9,528 nucleotides of DNA from JAYSSF01 sp043720715 (GCA_043720715.1 JAYSSF010000011.1:1-9528), one strand, 5' to 3'; shown: positions 1 through 6,884, counted from the first letter of the stretch. The notes: generated from the letters alone by a model not told the origin. A program made the numbers and translations.

Positions 1-59
1 AAGCAATGAATTATTTTTTTCAACTCGTAAAGAGATAATTTACTGTATTTTATAAGCAT
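1..59 (-). CDS. N-terminal fragment of a possible transposase, cut by the window edge
   Basis: An ATG at 57-59 on the minus strand opens 19 codons that run off the left edge without a stop. The visible peptide begins MLIKYSKLSLYELKKII. This resembles, from memory, the start of IS1595-type transposases common in Gracilibacteria, which begin with a KYS(K/R)L...KKII helix before a helix-turn-helix. It lies 37 bases downstream of the 97-786 gene on the same strand, in equally AT-rich DNA. The evidence is only 19 residues, so both the family and the reality of the gene are tentative; no terminal inverted repeat can be seen. Confidence 0.35.
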   Translation of the reverse strand, partial: MLIKYSKLSLYELKKIIHC

Positions 60-96
60 AGTTGACTATATGGATACTAGTCTTCTATGCAAGAGC

Positions 97-786
97 CTAC
101 ATATTTTCACTTGCGATATTATATCATCGTGATTCATCATTACAAGATCATTTTTTAGAACACGATTTTGATTTATTCAAAGATTGTTCATATCATTTAG
201 TAAATTTATCACAGAAAGAGTTAAAAAGATCTGATCCTAGTTTATTATTTGTTTTTGTTATTTCTCAAACCATTGTAATTAAGACATTCCTAATAGTCTT
301 TTGCTGACTAACACAATCAAAATCATTTGGAATACATAAAGATTCATCTCGAATCTCATTATAATAATCTTGCTTAATTAATTCAGAAGATCATCTAGAC
401 TTTAGAAGTGCTGTACTATACATTTTTGCATTCCACAATCAAATTATCTTTGATATTGATGTGCGTATTTTTGAAATATTTTTATAATACGTTTCTTCAT
501 ATGGTGCCCATACTATTATCGACTTTGTAAAAAGAAAATTTGTTACTCAATCAATTTGTTCTTGATATTGATAATATAATTTAAGATCTGTTGCTCATTC
601 ATTGTATTTATGAATGATGCCATTCTGTAGAATTGATACCTGCTCTACAATATTAATACCAGATGTATAAACACAATCTTGAAACTTAGATCATTTGGCT
701 CAACACATTAACTGAGCATTTGCGTCTCAATGTCAAAATACTAATGTAATAAAAATAATCAATAGAACTAATAATGGTTTTTTCAT
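97..786 (-). CDS. Secreted Cys-rich hypothetical protein
   Basis: A 229-residue protein appears when 12 in-frame TGA codons are read as Gly; the stop is TAG. I do not recognise the family. It starts MKKPLLVLLIIFITLVFG, a clear Sec signal peptide with likely cleavage after ANA (residues 22-24), so it should be exported. The mature part is hydrophilic, without a second membrane segment, and has seven cysteines (28, 38, 151, 158, 192, 209, 215), suggesting disulfide bonds in the envelope; a DsbB gene lies in the same window. There is no lipobox. It uses AT-ending codons (TTA, ATT, AAT) far more than the ATC/CTC-rich genes to its right, which suggests a fast-evolving or acquired gene, although its many TGA codons show it is adapted to this code. 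The ATG at 784-786 is the start that gives the signal peptide. No Shine-Dalgarno sequence is visible. Confidence 0.8.
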
Positions 787-815
787 AATAAAAATGATTA
801 TTTATATAAAAAAGT

Positions 816-843
816 ATTGTACTAGTGTTAACCTTAAAATCAA
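816..843 (-). promoter_or_regulatory. Candidate sigma-70 promoter for the secreted Cys-rich gene
   Basis: On the minus strand TTGATT (838-843) is followed after 16 bases by TACAAT (816-821). Transcription would start near 809, about 23 bases before the ATG at 786. The surroundings are very AT-rich, so chance matches are likely. Confidence 0.4.
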
Positions 844-902
844 CATATATTAAAATATAAGACATTAACAAACTAAGTAACACATAGATTAGTAGTACAT
901 AG

Positions 903-931
903 ATGGAATTTTATCTATAAATCAATATAAT
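903..931 (+). promoter_or_regulatory. Candidate promoter for the ABC-F gene
   Basis: A perfect TATAAT lies at 926-931. The -35 at 17-base spacing (903-908, ATGGAA) is poor, matching only 3 of 6. It would give a leader of about 90 bases carrying the dispersed repeat at 944-971. This is weak evidence in AT-rich DNA. Confidence 0.3.
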
Positions 932-943
932 AAACTTAACTAA

Positions 944-971
944 CTGGATTGCTTCGTGCCTCGCAATGACG
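944..971 (+). repeat. Dispersed GGATTGC...CGCAATGAC repeat, copy 1
   Basis: CTGGATTGCTTCG and CCTCGCAATGACGA flank a short centre. This is the reverse complement of the GTCATTGCGAGG...GCAATCC element seen at 2853-2886 and 7609-7653. ATTGC and GCAAT form the arms of an inverted repeat, so the copy can fold into a small hairpin. It lies between the two divergent genes. Confidence 0.65.
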
Positions 972-1028
972 ATCCCTTTGCTTAAGCCTATCTTAATCTA
1001 TTCTTCCCCTATATTCGTTCTCTTTTCT

Positions 1029-2810
1029 ATGTCCTACCTCACTATCCGTAACCTCTCCCAACACTTCTGAGACAAGGTCTTGTTTGATCATCTGGACATG
1101 ACTATCATCCCATGACAGAGAGTAGCCCTCATCGCTCGCAATGGTACTGGTAAGACGAGTCTACTCAATGTCATCATGGGCACAATGCTCTACCCTGAGT
1201 GAACCGTAGAGCTCAATCATAATATCCGTACTCGCATCCTCACACAGGAACATGATCTGGATCCCAGCAAGACGATCCGAGATACACTCGTCACTGATGA
1301 GAAGGTATTGCAGATGCACGAACTCGGTATCTGGGATTATGAGATCCAAGCACAACTTATCCTTACTGAGCTGGGGCTATGGAACATGAAAGATCAAACA
1401 GTCTGACTACTATCATGATGAGAGGTCAAGCGTTTGTCTCTCGCGCAGGTCTTGATTGATCAGCCGGATTTCCTCATCCTCGATGAGCCGACTAACCACT
1501 TGGATATCCAGATGATCGAGTGGCTGGAGTCATATCTTACCACTGGGAATATCACTGTCTTGCTGATTACTCATGATAGATACTTCCTCGAGCATGTGTG
1601 TACACATATCTATGAACTCGAACACGGTCAAATCCGCACCTACACCGGTAACTATAGCTACTACATCCAGAACAAGGCGGAGCGTGAAGCCATCGAGCAG
1701 TCTACTCTACATAAGATGAAGCAACTCTATAAACAAGAGCTCGAGTGGATGCGTAGAGCTCCACAGGGCAGACAAACCAAGTCCAACTATAGATCATGAC
1801 AATTTGAAGAAGTATCTGATACGCTGACCGATCAAAAAGGTCGTGTTGCTCATATCAACAACGCGCTAGACTTATGATCGTCTCAGCATTCGAGACTCGG
1901 ATGACTGGTACTCAAAGTCAAAAATTTGACTAAATCATTTGAATCCAAGCCAATCGTAGATCGCTTTAGTCATGAATTTCATGCTGGTGAGAGAGTATGA
2001 ATCATTGGTCCCAATGGTGTGGGTAAAAGCTCATTAATCAAGTTATTACTCGAGCAGATCCCCGCAGATAGTGGTAGTATTGTATGGTGAAGCACGATCA
2101 GCATCTGACACTATGAGCAGCAGCTCCCTGCCCGAAACCAAGCTCAAACAGTACTATGACTCATCCAAGAGATGGGTAACCAGATCAGGTGGTGAAATAC
2201 GGTGATGTCAGCCTCTTCACTTCTCGAACAGTTTATGTTCTGACAGAAGCAACAGCGTACGCTGCTCGGGTCACTCAGTGGTGGAGAGAAGCGTAGACTC
2301 GCACTTCTCATGGTCTTGATACAAAATCCCAACTTCTTGATACTCGATGAGCCGACCAACGATTTTGATATTATGACGATCAATATCCTCGAGCAGTTTT
2401 TGATGAGTTATGGCGGGTGCCTGGTGATCATATCGCATGATAGATATTTTATGGATAAGCTCGTAGATCATCTATTTGTGATGGAGGGCGATGGTCAGAT
2501 CATAGATTTCTGGGGAAGCTATACCGACTGGCATAATAAATATAAACTCTGATGACCCAAAAAAACTACTGAGATAACCACAACAGTTACACCCGTAGTC
2601 AAAGCATCATGAAATAAACATCACTACACGATGAACGAATACATGAAACAAATAGCCAAGTTCACCATGCAAAAAGATAAACTCCTCCTCCAGCTCGATG
2701 AAGTATGACTGGACTATGTAGATTATACTCGTATTGGCACTCAGATTAATGAACTCACTGCTAAAATTAATGAGCTGGAAGAGAAGTGGTTTGAGTTAGC
2801 AGAAATGTAG
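1029..2810 (+). CDS. ABC-F family ATPase, Uup-like
   Basis: A 593-residue soluble protein with two ABC ATPase domains and no membrane segments, as in ABC-F proteins that act on the ribosome. The first domain has Walker A ARNGTGKT (36-43), signature LLSGGE (127-132), Walker B LILDEPTNHLD (149-159) and switch His182. A charged linker follows, including the segment EWMRRAPQGRQTKS. The second domain has GPNGVGKS (327-334), LSGGE (416-420), LILDEPTNDFD (437-447) and His470. The last 70 or so residues are a charged coiled coil, as in Uup, which favours Uup over EttA. Nineteen TGA codons must be Gly, including both glycines of the first SGG signature. CGA codons fall at residues 84 and 369. The first Walker A has Ala in place of the usual Gly. 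No Shine-Dalgarno is seen; the start follows CTCTTTTCT. The exact subfamily is uncertain. Confidence 0.93.
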
Positions 2811-2837
2811 TCATTCTGAGTGAAAACGAAGAATCCA
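2811..2837 (+). repeat. Dispersed TCATTCTGAG...GAAGAATCC repeat
   Basis: TCATTCTGAGTGAAAACG followed by AAGAATCC begins immediately after the ABC-F stop codon. A near-identical motif is common as an intergenic repeat in many bacterial genomes (known from memory, not searched). It shares its TCATT start with the neighbouring repeat at 2853-2886. Confidence 0.5.
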
Positions 2838-2852
2838 AACTCTTCTTCCTTC

Positions 2853-2886
2853 CATCATTGCGAGGAGGTACGACGAAGCAATCCAG
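2853..2886 (+). repeat. Dispersed TCATTGCGAGG...GCAATCC repeat, copy 2
   Basis: TCATTGCGAGGAGGTACGA leads into CGAAGCAATCCAG. The core matches the copies at 944-971 (reverse orientation) and 7609-7653. ATTGC/GCAAT arms make a hairpin. It sits between convergent genes. Confidence 0.65.
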
Positions 2887-2911
2887 TATACCATATTTTC
2901 AAACAAGTTTA

Positions 2912-2932
2912 AAGCCCTGCAAAACAGGGCTT
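2912..2932 (-). terminator. Hairpin between convergent genes, possible terminator
   Basis: AAGCCCTG (2912-2919) and CAGGGCTT (2925-2932) form a perfect 8-bp stem with a 5-base loop. On the minus strand it is followed by TTTAAACTTGTTTG, a broken T-tract that would serve the gene ending at 2979. On the plus strand no T-run follows, so its use by the ABC-F gene is doubtful. Confidence 0.55.
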
Positions 2933-2978
2933 AGGTGAAAAGATAGTTTTAACTTTCTAGAAGAATTTAAAATTATTT

Positions 2979-3308
2979 CTACGGATATAATGTTTCCTCA
3001 TATCCGCTTGCTCCAATAACCATAGCGGTAGCTATTCCAGTAAAAGTATTCTTGTCAGGACTGATTTCCTGAGTTAGCCTTTGTGAATAAGGTGTTATAA
3101 TCACCAAATTCTTTGTGCCAAGATCTTTCTGATCTTCAATATCCTTGAGACTCTCTACTGCTTTAAATAAGAAGAGGATTGGAGAGTATATTAAAGCATT
3201 AAAACCATCGGCAAGTTTTTTTGCCCGAGGATCGGTGATAAGAAAATATACTGTAGCGTCATCAATTTTAGATCTTTGTCTGAGAATAGTACCATGATGC
3301 ATAAGCAT
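2979..3308 (-). CDS. Small hypothetical protein, 5' end possibly frameshifted
   Basis: From ATG 3306-3308 this encodes 109 residues ending in TAG. GTG at 3327-3329 or TTG at 3315-3317 would add a few residues through one TGA codon. I do not recognise the family. The body includes ATVYFLITDP (about 19-28), a hydrophobic stretch ALIYSPILFLF and a C-terminal IATAMVIGASGYEETLYP. It could be a small soluble alpha/beta protein. No start in this frame has a Shine-Dalgarno. A second ORF, shifted by one base and starting ATG AAA AAA at 3363 behind AAAGGG, runs into it and stops at 3268. The two could once have been a single gene of about 127 codons broken by an indel near 3270-3300. It is either a short intact gene or a pseudogene. 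Confidence 0.5.
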   Translation of the reverse strand: MLMHHGTILRQRSKIDDATVYFLITDPRAKKLADGFNALIYSPILFLFKAVESLKDIEDQKDLGTKNLVIITPYSQRLTQEISPDKNTFTGIATAMVIGASGYEETLYP

Positions 3309-3363
3309 GCATATCAATCACAGGATCACTATCCTGTGAATACTGAATTATCATTTTTTTCAT
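3268..3363 (-). other. Short upstream ORF overlapping the 2979-3308 gene in another frame
   Basis: ATG 3361-3363 opens 31 codons, starting MKKMIIQYSQDSDPV and ending in TAA at 3268-3270. It has the best Shine-Dalgarno-like site in the window, which suggests it holds the true start of the gene whose remainder lies one frame away. A sequencing indel, a real frameshift mutation or a small leader peptide are all possible. No classic slippery sequence is seen at the junction. Confidence 0.35.
3319..3338. repeat. Perfect inverted repeat over the 5' end of the small minus-strand gene
   Basis: CACAGGAT (3319-3326), a 4-base centre and ATCCTGTG (3331-3338) form a perfect 8-bp palindrome. It overlaps the alternative starts of the 2979 gene and lies inside the short upstream ORF. 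It could be an operator or an RNA hairpin that hides the start; no T-run follows it directly. Confidence 0.55.
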
Positions 3364-3371
3364 TCTTTTTG

Positions 3372-3377
3372 CCCTTT
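3372..3377 (-). promoter_or_regulatory. Shine-Dalgarno-like AAAGGG
   Basis: On the minus strand AAAGGG lies 8 bases before ATG 3361-3363. It is the only convincing Shine-Dalgarno-like site found before a candidate start here, and it argues that translation begins at 3363 rather than inside the 2979 frame. CCC/GGG around TTTC here can also form a very short stem. Confidence 0.4.
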
Positions 3378-3491
3378 CGGGACTTTTTTAAATTTGAATT
3401 TTTATTTTTTGTACCATGCCTATAGTGATTGTCTGTGTGTTTGCAAGTCATTTTATATTTTTAATATATGTCAACTAATCGAGATTGTAAA

Positions 3492-3521
3492 TTGAGGCAA
3501 AATCTGCAATATACATATAAA
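3492..3521 (+). promoter_or_regulatory. Candidate promoter for the metallophosphoesterase gene
   Basis: TTGAGG (3492-3497) and TATAAA (3516-3521) are spaced by 18 bases. Transcription would start near 3528, so the GGACGCG hairpin at 3529 would be the very 5' end of the transcript. It is a weak match and the region is AT-rich. Confidence 0.3.
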
Positions 3522-3528
3522 CGTTAAC

Positions 3529-3553
3529 GGACGCGCCGTGCTCGCGTCCCTAC
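3529..3553 (+). repeat. GGACG...CGTCCCTAC hairpin repeat, copy A
   Basis: GGACGCG (3529-3535) and CGCGTCC (3543-3549) form a perfect 7-bp stem around a 7-base loop, followed by CTAC. The copy at 4722-4746 has the same outer bases and the same CGTCCCTAC end but a different loop. The G+C content is well above the flanks, as in dispersed repetitive elements. Confidence 0.55.
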
Positions 3554-3600
3554 AAAAAATCATCCGACATCTTCTGGTTTCATCATCCGCTATCTCCTTC

Positions 3601-4716
3601 ATGAAATATATTCAACTCTGAATCTTCCTCATCATCATTATAAGTCTTGTATGACTCGGGCATATCGGTACCTACTATGCGATCAAATCATCGTTTATGC
3701 TTAGCTTATGACAAGAGCAGACTCTAGCATGGATCTTAGCATGATTATCAGTCAGCTTTATTGTCATGTCTATGATTGTAAAATATGTCTACCATCCTAT
3801 CGTCTCAGCGGTATATACTATTAGTGCAGTACGACTGGGTACAGTATATCGGTTGTTCTGTGCTGGTGTGGTGATCTATATCCTCACATGGGTCAATAAT
3901 CTCAGCTGATGAGTCATCCCTGTCGCTGAGATCGGTAAGATCTTACTCGTGATAGCACTATGAGTAAGCGCATACGGAGTACGAAACTCTAATCAAACCA
4001 AAATCGTCAATTATACCGTACCGATGGAGAACCTCCCAACATCATGGGAAGGCAAAAAAATCGCAATGATTGCAGATACACATGTATGAGCAGTGAGAAA
4101 TATCTGACTTCTGCATCGTATTCGTCCACAGATCGAGTGACAGTGAGTGGAGTTGTTGTTGGTCGCAGGAGATTTTTATGATGGAGTTAAATGAAATGAC
4201 AATGCTTTAGCTTTAGCTTTAGCTGATATTAGGACTCCCTATGGCATTTACTTTGCACCTGGTAATCATGAAGAGTATAATAATCTCAACCGCTATCTTG
4301 AGAATCTCATGCAAGCCTGAATCCATGTCCTCAATAATCAAGTACTAACAGTAGATGGAATACAAATCATCGGAGTGGATTATAGTTCTACACATAGCAC
4401 GACTGGATTTATCTCTATCATGGACAAGCTCACACGAGATCGTAGTCAGCCCTCTATCCTTATCAAGCATATCCCAAGTCATGTGGAAATCGTGGATCAG
4501 TTTGGTATTGACCTACAGGCAGCATGACACGTACATCAGTGACAGGTATGGCCTGGATATTGGTTTGCTCGTAGAGTGTTTGGGGCGTTTTCATACGGAC
4601 TCAATCAGATTGGTCAGAGTCGAGTTATTACGACGAGCGGTGTAGGCACTCGATGACCTCCACAAAGAGTTGGAACTCAAAGTGAAATTATTATTATCAC
4701 ACTAACAAAAAAATAG
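3601..4716 (+). CDS. Membrane-anchored metallophosphoesterase (YkuE/YaeI-like)
   Basis: A 371-residue protein: about four membrane helices in residues 1-130, then a calcineurin-like phosphoesterase domain. Metal-binding motifs are in order: DTH (159-161), GDFYD (190-194), GNHE (221-224), KHIPSH with His290, and GHVH (309-312), in which Gly309 is encoded by TGA. The closing GVGTWGPPQR (about 348-357) is the YkuE-family signature and is spelled with CGA TGA for Trp-Gly. Five CGA/CGG codons occur (78, 84, 128, 279, 351). SAVWLG around residue 78 is also a typical Trp site in the membrane part of such proteins. Sixteen TGA codons are read as Gly. The likely role is hydrolysis of a phosphodiester at the membrane surface; substrate unknown. 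A (GCTTTA)x3 run at 4204-4221 codes Ala-Leu repeats. The start follows ATCTCCTTC with no Shine-Dalgarno. Confidence 0.92.
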
Positions 4717-4721
4717 AATGA

Positions 4722-4746
4722 GGACGACCTAGTAGATCGTCCCTAC
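4722..4746 (+). repeat. GGACG...CGTCCCTAC hairpin repeat, copy B
   Basis: GGACGA (4722-4727) pairs with TCGTCC (4737-4742) and is followed by CTAC. It begins 6 bases after the metallophosphoesterase stop and may help terminate or stabilise that transcript, but no T-run follows. It is related to copy A at 3529-3553. Confidence 0.5.
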
Positions 4747-4801
4747 TTGTCTCCTCTTGGAGATTCACTGTTGTTCTCCTTTATACCTGTCCTTTTCTCA
4801 T

Positions 4802-5263
4802 ATGTCCCTCAAGACTACCCTCACTCTCATCTTTATCATTTCACTTGCGGGCTCTCTGATCTCATTGTATTTCTGATATTATGGTGATCCGATTGCTAAT
4901 GTGATGAGCGGAGATTTATTTAATCTTGCCAATGCACTACAGCCGTGTAGTCTATGTCGATATGCAAGGATAGCATTATATCCCATGGTAATTATTAGTC
5001 TCATCTGACTGATTACTGATGATCTCGGTAGTATCAAGTATATCACACCATTGAGTGTCGGATGACTCCTCCTGACAGGATATCAGATCATCCTCCAAGC
5101 ATGAGTAGTGAGCGAATCATGATTCTGTATCCCTGGCAGCAAATCTTGTGCAATTATTGATTGGCAGTATTTCTGAGTCACCATTCCGATGCTTGCATGT
5201 GTTGCATTTATTTTCATTTTAGGCTTATGTGTAGCCCATCATATGAAGTGTAAAAAAGATTAA
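4802..5263 (+). CDS. DsbB/BdbC-type disulfide oxidoreductase
   Basis: A 153-residue membrane protein with about four hydrophobic segments (roughly 5-25, 57-74, 83-103, 125-148). The PCSLCWYARIALYP stretch (48-61) is the family motif: Cys49 and Cys52 are the redox pair, and the following Trp53, nearly invariant in the family (CxxCWYQR), is encoded by CGA. A second pair, Cys109 and Cys116, lies in the later loop, as in BdbC/DsbB. By family knowledge the enzyme reoxidises a thioredoxin-like DsbA partner and passes electrons to quinone; no DsbA is in this window. Six TGA codons are Gly. It lies 85 bases after the metallophosphoesterase on the same strand and is followed by its own terminator. The start follows CCTTTTCTCAT with no Shine-Dalgarno. 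Confidence 0.9.
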
Positions 5264-5286
5264 TTATTTGCATATATCATTTCACC

Positions 5287-5310
5287 CCACGGATTATTTC
5301 GTGGTTTTTT
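5287..5310 (+). terminator. Rho-independent terminator of the DsbB gene
   Basis: CCACG (5287-5291) and CGTGG (5300-5304) form a stem around an 8-base A/T-rich loop, followed by TTTTTT (5305-5310). It lies 24 bases after the DsbB stop codon. Confidence 0.7.
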
Positions 5311-5327
5311 ATTTCTAAAATACAAAA

Positions 5328-5346
5328 TCCCGGTTTTTGACCGGGA
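5328..5346 (-). terminator. Terminator for the signal peptidase transcript
   Basis: TCCCGGT (5328-5334) and ACCGGGA (5340-5346) form a perfect 7-bp stem around TTTTG. On the minus strand it is followed by TTTTGTATTTT, a T-rich tail. It lies 90 bases past the signal peptidase stop and faces the DsbB terminator. Confidence 0.65.
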
Positions 5347-5435
5347 CTACATTATGTTTTCATATATCTCTGATTTACACCATCGCGGATATTCGCTGTT
5401 GCTCTCTGGTCTTATTCGACTTATCTGACAAAGAA

Positions 5436-6098
5436 TTAAAACCTCTTACTCTCTGGGAATACTCTATATAGTACTCTACCAATGATGTAGTTGTCCGGGA
5501 CGACATAGTTGGACTCAGGAGTACAGATCAAACCGAAACAACATAGACTATCAGTTGTGTGTCATCTATTATCCCCCATGACGAAGAATCATCCAGAAAC
5601 CTCAAATGTATCCTTGTTACACGATGCTGTCGTTGTTGTCTCTCATGGGAGATAATATTCGTTGAGGAGTTTGCATTCATCGCCACTACCATCACAGATG
5701 GAGACCTTACCGTCCGCAACCTTGACCACCTCTCAGGGGAGTCAGATTACTCTCTTGATAAATGGTACATCCTTACCTGGAGGCACAAATACAAGAATAT
5801 CACCACGCTTAATACCTGGTAATGAACGATCAACTGCGGCTGACCATGATGAGGGCAATACTCTATCCCCCATGTTTACAATGCTGTCGTGTTGTGGTGT
5901 GATCTTATCAATGATGATAAAATCATTTTCATGAAACGTTGGCTCCATACTCTGCCCTACAACAGTAAATGGATTGAACAAAAAGAATCTAATACACAGG
6001 AGCAGCCCTACGATGAAGATAAAAAATGAAACAATATCAAATAGTTCCACAAGAAAATATTGAATAGTTGATGATCGTTGTGTTGGTTGGTTGCTCAT
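5436..6098 (-). CDS. lepB: Signal peptidase I
   Basis: A 220-residue S26 family protease that cleaves signal peptides at the outer face of the membrane. One membrane helix (about 22-40) anchors it. SMEPT (50-54) carries the nucleophile Ser50; FIKRVIGLPGE (113-123) carries the general base Lys115, and both its glycines 119 and 122 are TGA. MGDNRG (174-179) and DS (183-184) form the C-terminal box, but the usual DSR is DSL here. Without recoding, the frame would close just after Ile118 and lose this box. The external domain has six cysteines (138, 142, 160, 186, 187, 192), unusual for the family and perhaps disulfide-bonded. The fairly long insert between Lys115 and box E is ordinary. It likely shares a transcript with SSB, 122 bases upstream. 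No Shine-Dalgarno is present. Confidence 0.95.
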
Positions 6099-6220
6099 GT
6101 ATTAGGGAGGAGTTAGAGAATCTAGGAAAATGAGATTGAAAATATTTTATCATGCGAGACAAAAAGCTTACCCATGTATATGCAAGCTATATCATATATC
6201 AAGCAATTATTTTACCAAAT

Positions 6221-6634
6221 TTATGCTCCAATATCAGCTTCATCATGCTCCGGTGCGTGAACATCATCAACATGGTCAACTCCATCTTCGTCAGATCACT
6301 TACTATCCAAGAAGATAAAATTATCTACGATGATCTCCGTACCAGACCTCTCAACTCCAGCACCATCGGTCCATTTTCTGGTTTTGAGTCTACCTTCGAC
6401 ATAGACTTTTTTACCTTTGGTAAGATACTTACCGAGGATATCGGCACTGTTACCGTAGGCAGTACATTTGTGGTACTCACTATCGGCCATGATGACTCAT
6501 TGTGCGTTTTTGTACTTGCGATTCGTCACAATGGTAAAATTAACCACAGATATTGCACTCGGCTCGATGACCTTGACGCTCACGGTAGCAGTGCTACGAC
6601 CAATCAGTTGTACCTTGTTGAGATCTAAGCTCAT
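6221..6634 (-). CDS. ssb: Single-stranded DNA-binding protein
   Basis: A 137-residue SSB with an N-terminal OB fold. Typical features are NKVQLIGR (6-13), NFTIVTNR (32-39), the EYHKC strand, LTKGKKVYVEGRL (71-83) and the final strand IIVDNFIFLD. It coats single-stranded DNA in replication and repair. An acidic tail (112-137, rich in Asp/Glu/His) follows, but it ends ADIGA rather than the usual DDIPF tip that binds partner proteins. Gly46 and Gly113 are TGA; Gly113 joins the tail to the OB fold, so standard-code reading would remove the whole tail. There are no CGA or CGG codons. The start ATG at 6632-6634 gives the normal N-terminus; there is no Shine-Dalgarno. Signal peptidase I follows on the same strand. 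Confidence 0.93.
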
Positions 6635-6683
6635 TGTAATTAATACAAAGATAATAAAGATCAGAATAATCTGACTGATTTAT

Positions 6684-6712
6684 AGTATGGGCAACTTCGA
6701 ATGAAAAATCAA
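6684..6712 (-). promoter_or_regulatory. Candidate promoter for ssb-lepB
   Basis: On the minus strand TTGATT (6707-6712) and CATACT (6684-6689) are 17 bases apart. An alternative in the same stretch is TTGCCC (6689-6694) with GATTAT (6666-6671), also 17 apart. Either would start transcription 25-55 bases before the ssb ATG. Neither is a strong match. Confidence 0.3.
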
Positions 6713-6740
6713 TTGAATTTTGAGCTTAGATCGCTATCAT
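6713..6740 (+). promoter_or_regulatory. Candidate promoter for tRNA-Leu
   Basis: TTGAAT (6713-6718) and TATCAT (6735-6740) are 16 bases apart and would start transcription about 35 bases before the tRNA, leaving a short 5' leader to be trimmed. It lies back to back with the candidate ssb promoter. Confidence 0.3.
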
Positions 6741-6781
6741 ACTGTTACTTGAGTTGACAATGATTCAAGATAATAAATAAT

Positions 6782-6862
6782 GCCCGGATGATGGAATGGT
6801 AGACATGCTCGACTCAAAATCGAGTGTCGCGAGACATGGGGGTTCGAGTCCCCCTCCGGGTA
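6782..6862 (+). tRNA. tRNA-Leu (anticodon CAA)
   Basis: A full cloverleaf folds by eye. The acceptor GCCCGGA (6782-6788) pairs with TCCGGGT (6855-6861), with one G-T at the end pair, then discriminator A. The anticodon stem CTCGA/TCGAG encloses the loop CTCAAAA, so the anticodon is CAA, reading TTG. A long variable arm (TGTC GCGA GACA) marks it as a class II leucine tRNA. The T arm is GGGGG-TTCGAGT-CCCCC. CCA is not encoded and must be added after transcription. It is not one of the tRNAs that would read TGA or CGA/CGG. Confidence 0.95.
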
Positions 6863-6884
6863 AGTTAATAAATATAATAGTCGC

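Noticed and set aside
62..307. 81-codon ORF on the plus strand
   Set aside because: It is antisense to the 97-786 gene, has no recognisable features, and the minus-strand reading gives a signal peptide and an intact frame.
1029..2810. ABC-F gene as a decayed pseudogene broken by 19 stops
   Set aside because: All interruptions are TGA, the frame never shifts, and every motif is intact when TGA is Gly. The same holds for the other genes here.
4204..4221. (GCTTTA)x3 as a regulatory repeat
   Set aside because: It is in frame within the phosphoesterase and simply codes Ala-Leu repeats in a helix between GDxxD and GNHE.
6152..6628. 158-codon ORF on the plus strand
   Set aside because: It lies antisense to ssb, whose OB-fold motifs are clear on the minus strand.
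6754..6781. TTGACA...AATAAT as the tRNA promoter
   Set aside because: The -10 would end at the base before the mature tRNA, so transcription would start inside the tRNA.
6782..6862. tRNA as the decoder of TGA or CGA
   Set aside because: The anticodon loop CTCAAAA gives CAA, and the long variable arm is typical of tRNA-Leu.
6873..6878. TATAAT after the tRNA as a promoter for the pilin-like gene
   Set aside because: Its -35 would fall inside the tRNA T arm with no TTGACA-like sequence; the TTGCAT/TATAGT pair at 6926-6953 is better placed.
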